Assembly: GCA_018287875.1 (NCBI GenBank)
Contig: JAGVVL010000013.1
Span: forward strand, 682,001-746,000
Direction of reading: 5' to 3'
Origin: Nigrospora sphaerica
Lineage: Eukaryota; Ascomycota; Sordariomycetes; Amphisphaeriales; Apiosporaceae
DNA: 64,000 nt
The notes under the pieces are model-generated. The model was not told where the DNA came from and searched no databases. It saw only the letters and a list, made by a program, of their open reading frames with translations. Shown piece by piece: positions 58,701-64,000 of the stretch; the first letter of the stretch is position 1; each line of letters starts with the position of its first letter. The translations under genes and the position numbers were made by a program.

Positions 58701-59375
58701 TAGGGCTTTGCTATCTATAGAAACAGACGGAAACTGTACTAAGACAAAGGACGACTAGGCCTTGCTGACGTCTTTAACGGAGAAGCCGTCGGAGCGTGGC
58801 AAGGTCTACATCGAGCTTATCGGGTGGACCTAGGCGCGACAATCCACGTCTGCTTAGATAATACGTCGGTCATTCGGGGCCTCACAGGAAACGCGCTAAA
58901 AAGCTCACAAGAGGCCTTCCTTGCCTTCTAAGAGCTAGCGACGATTGCCGACGTCCATGTTCGATAGGTGCCAGGCCACGAAGGGATCCAAGGTAACGAG
59001 GAGGCCGACAGGCTTGCGAAAGAAGGGGCAGCGCTGCCCATAAGCGCCCCTTCCCAGGCTACCTACGCGGGCGTAAAGAGACTCCGAAAGACGATCGTCA
59101 AGGACCAGTTCGCGAAGTGGTGGGAGGAAGCCTCCCAGGGCTGCAAACGCTACCGAAAACTTGGATTCACTACAGCAACTCTTAAGACGCTAAAGGAGCT
59201 AGATCTCCCCAAACGAACACTCCATAACTTTCTTGTACTCCGGTTAGGGCACGGAGACTTCGACTGGTACCATAAGAAGTTACAATACAGGCGATATAAT
59301 CGATGCGCGTGCCGATTACTACGAACACCAGAACACCTAGTCTACTGCCGTAAAACGCAAAGGCACCGGGCCTAA
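55736..59375 (+). pseudogene. LINE B ORF2 (endonuclease - reverse transcriptase - RNase H)
   Basis: Endonuclease: EPSVINDGRNRF, VVAGDFNA, GADHETIRISI. Reverse transcriptase: SLGVDGISVRLLKACW, LPQGSPASPILFLLYIADIL. The catalytic box at 57750-57761 reads YADN. RNase H: VFSDGSKGPNGAVG and VPGHEGIQGNEEADRLAKEG, the conserved H-x-G-x-x-G-N-E-x-A-D part. A terminal CACRLLRTPEHLVYC zinc-like motif ends near 59375. Several TAG/TAA codons are present, somewhat fewer than in copy A in the last third. Confidence 0.88.
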
Positions 59376-59731
59376 TAGCCAAAGTTCGACCCCGAACTGG
59401 AAACCTTACAAGCATACTAGCAAAGGCTGATACATAGCCCAGAGCAGTTTCAACTCTTTACTTCCTTAACAAAGTACTACGAGGACATATGCCCACCATC
59501 GACAGGCTGTAGAGGTCACTTTACGTAAGGCAATAGCCACCCAGACAGAACCAGCGCCGGGAACAAACTCGCACGGAGGAGTGATAGAGACGGCTAGACT
59601 AAAAGATTGCCATTGGGCTCGATATGCGGGATATCTAGATATGTAGATAGACTCTCGCACGCCAGATGCCCCCTGGGAGGCGGGACATTGTCCCAACACG
59701 GCGATAAATACAAAGAAGAAGAAGAAGAAGA

Positions 59732-59745
59732 AGATGGGAGTAATC
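59732..59745 (+). repeat. Right target duplication of LINE B
   Basis: Direct repeat of 53991-54004 after the (AAG)n tail. Confidence 0.88.
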
Positions 59746-59906
59746 TCCTAACGACCTATTGCGAAGTTCAGACCAGTTACCCAGTCACGCACCCTCAGTT
59801 ATCAGTTACCCTACGACCAGTGTTCAAGCTAGACAGACGCTCTCTGTCCCTGATTGTACAAACCCTACGTCACGCAGTACTTAGGTATAGCGTTCGTTAC
59901 ATAACT

Positions 59907-60090
59907 CTTCCTAGACCGGTCTGAGCCTCTGTTGGTCTGCGAAGGCTTTAAGTCTAGGCTGATAACCTTTAATTCGGTTCTATAGTGTTAACTTTGGTAT
60001 ACCGTAATCTCGAGAGGTCTGCTTAATTCCACCCCCCACTGCGATAGCAGTTAAGGCTTGTCGAAGTTCAGCTTCTGAATATTGTTTCAT
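59907..60090 (-). pseudogene. Pogo-like transposase of element 3, N-terminal piece
   Basis: The ATG at 60090 reads MKQYSEAELRQALTAIAVGG, then IKQTSRDYGIPKLTL-stop-NRI. This is a psq-type helix-turn-helix with one RIP-like stop. It continues across the solo LTR into 53200-53635. Confidence 0.8.
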
Positions 60091-60188
60091 AATGAGAAAT
60101 AAAATGTAGATACTAAGTTTTAGACAGATTGAAGCCAATTTACTGAAGTAAATTTAAAAAGAAGTCGAGGGGCTGGAAATTTGGTGGC

Positions 60189-60241
60189 TGGTTTTTGGGG
60201 GGCCCAAATGTGGGGGGGGCCCAAATGGGGGTCCTCGAACT
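60189..60241 (-). repeat. Right inverted repeat of pogo-like element 3
   Basis: Reverse complement of the left end, with small length differences in the C/A runs. Confidence 0.88.
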
Positions 60242-60243
60242 TA

Positions 60244-61488
60244 CTCTAGCGAAATGCGCGTGGGTGGTCGCCTGGTGGCCGGCTAGTTTGGCCATGGCGT
60301 CAGGACAACTGGTTTGGCAGGTTTAAGCATGAAGTCGGAGCACCCTTTGGTCTTTTTAGTTTCATTCATGGTCCCTGGCAGTTCAGTCGGTGGGTCATTG
60401 GTGTGGATTGCGGGTATCAAGTTCCACTCCAGGGTCCCCCTTTTCATAAGCCTATGCACCTCATCGTGAAGTGCGGCGGAAATGACTGTTATGGAGGCGT
60501 AATGAACTATAATTTTCGTCACGCGCTCTAGAAATCGATGGGATAGGTACATACGAGAGTAGATAGATGGCCTAGCCCCTCAGAGATCACTGGAAGGTCT
60601 TACTTTAGATAAATATAAAGGAAATCTGGCGTCCTAGACCGCTGTGCGTTTTCTGACCCACCTTTTTCTTGATCAATGGTGTGAACCTCTACATCGGAGG
60701 TTCACGTATCGTGAATTTTTGCCAAAGGTACGCCATGATCGTTGGTACGGCCCAAAAAAGCAGGTGAGCAGTGGTTAGGGTACTTACAGTCTTCTACCAA
60801 GATGCCTACCAATGCGTGCCAGCGGGATCAGGTATTATGAGACGCGCTGACGCGGTGTTGCTTTTTTCGCCTACGCGTAGCAGCTGGCGTTACTTAGTGC
60901 TACTCTTGCAGTGGGAGTTAAGCCTTGAGTTGTTGTTGCTATCTGAACTAACTCACGACGCGACTGCAGTTGACTGGTAGACTGCGCAATTGCAGTCGAC
61001 ACACCAATTGCAGTGAACTGTGCAATTATCGCAGCTTCGGACTTGCCCTTGCACAGGATGCCCCAAGGCTCAACACTGAGGCTTAAGGCCCAACAAAAAC
61101 AGCGGAAATCTCACGATTCTCACGGCCGTGACTCGCTACTTCTACAGTAGGAAATACCCTGCAAGGTATCGATTTCCCAGCCCAAAGTACTACCAAGAAA
61201 TATACGGGCCGCTCAAAACCCCTGGCAAGAAATAGTCCATTTCGCCGTTCTCCCGACCATGCACGGAGCTGTAATTTGGGTGCCATTCCGTCGGGCGATC
61301 CTCGGCTACTCTTGAAAAATGAGCCTTCGATGGCCGCTTTTAATCTGGAAAGCCGCCGAAGAGGAAAACCCGCCGGAGTATCCTGGCCTCTTTGCGAAGA
61401 TACAAGTTGTTGGTTTTCGCCCAAGCTGGTTGGGAGGTGGTCTGCATGAATGCGAATATCCGTTCAGCACATACTGAGGCCTCACCAT
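60244..61488. other. Host stretch after the transposon stack, no gene supported
   Basis: Small frames only (for example 89 codons at 60283-60552, minus). None has a recognised domain. Confidence 0.4.
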
Positions 61489-61772
61489 ATGAGAATACTC
61501 TTTCTACACGGTTCTCTCGCATCGTCCACCTGGCCCTGGTGACGCCGCCCCGGCTGTTGCGTATCCCCGCCGTCCACGTGGTGAGAGGCGGCGACGACGC
61601 GGTGCTGGTTGGCATGGCGCGTTGTATGGAGGAGCTCTGCCCGTCGCCGCGGCTGACGCGGTCGCTGACGCACGGCGGCGGCCACGACGTGCCTCGCAGT
61701 CCAAAGGACGCTCAGATGTTATGGTCGGCCGTCGATTGGGCTGTGAATGGGGCGCAGCGTCAGATGTGGTAG
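61489..61772 (+). pseudogene. Remnant of an FSH1-type serine hydrolase, internal deletion
   Basis: The ATG at 61489 opens MRILFLHGSLASSTWPW, like the first strand and oxyanion loop of FSH1 alpha/beta hydrolases, and then runs into stops. A second frame just downstream carries the C-terminal end: RIPAVHVVRGGDDAVLVGMA with the acid residue and THGGGHDVP with the catalytic His, finishing at 61772. The middle (about 130-150 codons, including the GxSxG nucleophile) is absent. In fungi such hydrolases are often found with secondary-metabolite genes. Confidence 0.55.
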
Positions 61773-62831
61773 CCCAAACAAGAGGGCCTGCGGTGCAGCC
61801 TCGCCTGTCGTCCTATGGGAGGACTTTGCTTGGGATGCAGGATGCACTCCTTCTTATTTTGCTTATCAAAGCGGATTCTTGCAGGCTGCAATTATCAGAG
61901 TCAAGGGTGGAGCTCCAACGTAAGTCGCCGACGCAGGTCAGATCGGTACTCGGCGAGCGGGGTGGTTTCTTATCGTCGTCACGGTGCCTGGGCTCTTCCT
62001 TCGGGAGCTTTTGTATCCGGAATGCGGGGTATGGCCCTGCATTGCCAGCTCATGCCTATCGCAAATACTGCTTAGTCAACCCAGTCCGGGATATCGTAAT
62101 GCGTCTCGCCGCACCATGTCGCCCCGGTTTGGTCATTTCCCCTAAGCCGATATTCCCACTGCACCCACCGCTTCCGAGGCCTTTGGCACCCAGCCGCTTA
62201 TGATGAACGTGGCAAACATGCTGAAAGCTCCGGTGCGGTCCGCCGGTGAGAGCTGGTTTCTTGTCTACATGTACTGCGCTGGGAAACCCTCGCGCACCTC
62301 CTTTCTACGCTTTACTCGTGTTCCCACCCCGTCATACAGGAACGATATGATGTGACCGACATGCAGGTTGTCACTTTAGGCCAGTCTATGCAGATCCTTT
62401 GCAACATGTTCGGGGTCACGCCTTTCAGTCTTGTATCGTACGTCTGCATCCTTTCTCAAAACGGCCGTATCTTCATAAATCATGATATGTGGGACTGTTT
62501 TGACACTAGGTTCACCTTAGTGTCAGATGTACTGCCTGACAGCTGTGCGTCAGCCGGCAGAAGCAAAGAACTACGTAAAACTGGAGTCGCACTCCACTAG
62601 CCTACAGCGGGGAAGACAGAGAGAACAACTTCATGTCATCAATTAAGATGCCACAGATGACCCCAAAATCGAAAACTTAGGGAGGCTGTGTTCGAGAGAG
62701 AGCATCAGCAGAACCAGTCCACGTAAGCCACAAAAATGCCTAAGCTGCAGCAGTAATCTATTCATATCAACCATAGCCGGCCACAGTTGGCCTGAAGCCA
62801 TGACTATGTCTGTATGTCATGGTTACCCAGA
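61773..62831. other. Intergenic, no gene supported
   Basis: Overlapping frames on both strands without recognisable domains or splice-compatible partners. A Cys-free, Pro-rich plus frame (to 62203) is not convincing. Confidence 0.4.
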
Positions 62832-63320
62832 TCATGCAGTGGTAGCAGACTGCATAACGGAACGATCGCCCGTACTCCATAGAGTCTTGACGATGAACCT
62901 TTGAGCCTTCCATGATCTTAAAGCCTCGTCCCGTACACAGTTTACTGTGTACGTACCGCCCGTAGTGAAGCTCGGCGCGTTTGGGTTCGGACCCTCGCCA
63001 GGGCGGAAGTGGTTCGCCGTATATGTTGCCTTGGCTGTAGCAGTAGTCTTCTCCTCCTTGTCGAAGAGTACGCGCAGATTTCCAACGATATGTGTGGTGT
63101 CGAGCTGGGATACAGGCGCCCAGCAGTCATCCTTTAACGCGTTATAGCCTTCAAAGCGTCGCCCGTCTAGGTCCAAAATGACATCCCCAGTGCAGGCTGA
63201 CGCAAGAAGCACTTCATCAGCCTCGTCGAAGGCCGCAACGATGCGGAAGATGACATCACCGACGGCCTCGCGTGGCGTAAGCTCGACCGTATCAACAGTA
63301 GGATGAGTGCTGGAAGACAT
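62832..63320 (-). CDS. SnoaL-like (NTF2-fold) protein, 162 aa
   Basis: Intronless frame from the ATG at 63320 (MSSSTHPTVDTVELTPREAV). The NTF2/SnoaL pattern is visible: an N-terminal helix (AVGDVIFRIVAAFDEADEVL), then LASACTGDVILDLDGRRFEGYNAL, where small-molecule pockets usually form. A His in TTHIVGNLRVLF and the AKATYTANHF strand follow. The length fits the family. Members include polyketide cyclases, dehydratases and many proteins without known activity. The neighbouring hydrolase remnant would fit a degraded metabolite locus, but no synthase is present in the window. Confidence 0.75.
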   Translation of the reverse strand: MSSSTHPTVDTVELTPREAVGDVIFRIVAAFDEADEVLLASACTGDVILDLDGRRFEGYNALKDDCWAPVSQLDTTHIVGNLRVLFDKEEKTTATAKATYTANHFRPGEGPNPNAPSFTTGGTYTVNCVRDEALRSWKAQRFIVKTLWSTGDRSVMQSATTA

Positions 63321-63926
63321 AGTGGTGATGGGGGGGGGAATAGAAGATGTGTGTATAGATATTCACTGTAAATCTGTGCCCTCTAAAAAGATTTTGAAAA
63401 ACTCAAATGTTTTGGTATTTATCACGGCAAGAATAAGTAGGCTGACAAATACAACACGGCGTTAAGGAAGGATACGATATAAGCCCTGACGATATCGTTT
63501 AGCCGGATATTAAGTTATAAAGCCGTAATCTCCGACAGCAAACTACGATGGCCTCATTATCCCCTTATAGATGGATGCCAGTCTGTATAGGACGGTAGTC
63601 ACTATTTGTCTTAATGGATATGGCGCGAGAGACGAATGATTCAAGTTGTCCATTAAAAAGGAAACGAACAAAAGGAAGTATATGGTATGATAGATACACA
63701 GTAGCTTGTGGGGCTCTGGTAAGCCGTCACGTGATCTGACGGTCGACAAGAGATGATATCCCCTGATGACGTGACCTGGGAATAGGCTCATATGCGACAC
63801 TATTTTATTGACTTGGGTCCATTTTAACCTAGGGAGGCACACACGTCGACAGAACACCCGAGAGTGATGTTCTCGAACGCCTACTAAGGTGGGATTCGGT
63901 AGCTTCGGCGTTGGCGAGGCGGCAAG
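63321..63926. other. Upstream region of the SnoaL-like gene
   Basis: AT-rich promoter side of the gene, then a stretch with no gene up to the pogo-like end at 63929. A 147-codon minus frame here overlaps that transposon end and is not called. Confidence 0.45.
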
Positions 63927-63928
63927 TA

Positions 63929-64000
63929 AGTTCGAGGACCCCCATTTCGGCCCCCCCCACATTTCGGCCCCCCAAAAACCAGCCACCGAATTTCCAGCCC
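63929..64000 (+). mobile_element. Left end of a fourth pogo-like element, continues beyond the window
   Basis: It starts AGTTCGAGGACCCCCATTTC after TA (63927-63928), matching the ends of element 3 except that the repeated CATTTGGG reads CATTTCGG. The following CCAGCCACC segment matches the subterminal sequence at the right end of element 3. Confidence 0.8.

Larger units (their letters stand above)
54005..59731 (+). mobile_element. Tad-like LINE copy B, full length, RIP-decayed
   Basis: The 14-bp target duplication AGATGGGAGTAATC lies at 53991-54004 and 59732-59745. It starts CAACCTTCCTTCT and ends in an (AAG)n tail at about 59712-59731. It is homologous throughout to LINE A but has a different tail sequence. 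It is inserted inside the solo LTR. Confidence 0.92.
53636..59901. repeat. Solo LTR (about 525 bp) split by LINE B
   Basis: Starts TGTTACGACCCAG and ends CGTTCGTTACA, with the 5-bp duplication TAACT on both sides (53631-53635 and 59902-59906). After removing LINE B and its target copy, about 525 bp remain and no internal retrotransposon genes. This is the signature of LTR-LTR recombination. It holds palindromic GGATC/ATCGTG motifs at 53790-53890 and a TATATAAG box at 53926. Confidence 0.78.
39697..60241 (-). mobile_element. Pogo-like DNA transposon 3, opened to 20.5 kb by nested insertions
   Basis: Inverted ends start AGTTCGAGGACCCCCATTTG and are flanked by TA (39695-39696 and 60242-60243). 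Its own sequence remains as pieces at 39697-40309, 46029-46065, 46593-47031, 52935-53635 and 59907-60241, about 2.1 kb in total. Read on the minus strand they join into one pogo-like transposase. It landed about 50 bp after the MFS stop codon. The insertions inside it are described separately. Confidence 0.85.

Noticed and set aside
63543..63986. 147-codon minus-strand frame at the right edge
   Set aside because: Its start lies inside the pogo-like inverted repeat and the rest has no conserved features.

Overview
The window is nuclear DNA from a filamentous ascomycete (Pezizomycotina, probably Sordariomycetes). The evidence is short GT-AG introns of about 49-120 bp in GC-rich genes, a Pth11-like rhodopsin-domain gene, an aspzincin protease domain, and transposons whose reading frames are full of Gln/Trp-to-stop changes, as produced by RIP (repeat-induced point mutation). 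The genus cannot be named from the sequence alone.

There are two host-gene blocks. The left block (1-16409) holds, in order: the end of a PQ-loop membrane protein gene (-), a conserved hypothetical (-), a secreted protein joining an M35/aspzincin metalloprotease to an SGNH/GDSL hydrolase (+), an intact six-exon seven-TM rhodopsin-domain gene (-), and a divergent pair of large proteins of unknown function (607 aa, -, and 1186 aa, +). The second block (30374-39645) holds a 1075-aa single-exon protein ending in an atypical short-chain dehydrogenase domain (-), a decayed gene, and a five-exon DHA14-like MFS transporter broken by one in-frame TGA. After a long transposon stack, 60244-63926 holds a serine hydrolase (FSH1-type) remnant and a SnoaL-like gene (-).

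Transposons fill more than half of the window. Element boundaries were set by terminal repeats and target-site duplications (TSDs). There are two compact pogo/Fot1-like elements (16828-18756 and 35636-37562). A Tad-like LINE (19152-29901) is split inside its reverse transcriptase by a Copia element (22565-28459) with apparently identical LTRs. A third pogo-like element (39697-60241) is about 2.1 kb of its own sequence spread over 20.5 kb by nested insertions: a Tad-like LINE (A), a 522-bp TRIM-like miniature LTR element, a Ty3/Gypsy chromovirus, and a solo LTR that itself carries a second copy of the LINE (B). A fourth pogo-like end enters at the right edge (63929).

The insertion order can be read from the nesting. 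RIP-type decay is heavy in the pogo elements, the LINEs and Gypsy, but slight or absent in Copia and the TRIM, so these two appear to be the youngest arrivals. No operons exist here. The only arrangement suggesting shared control is the divergent pair at 9836-16409.
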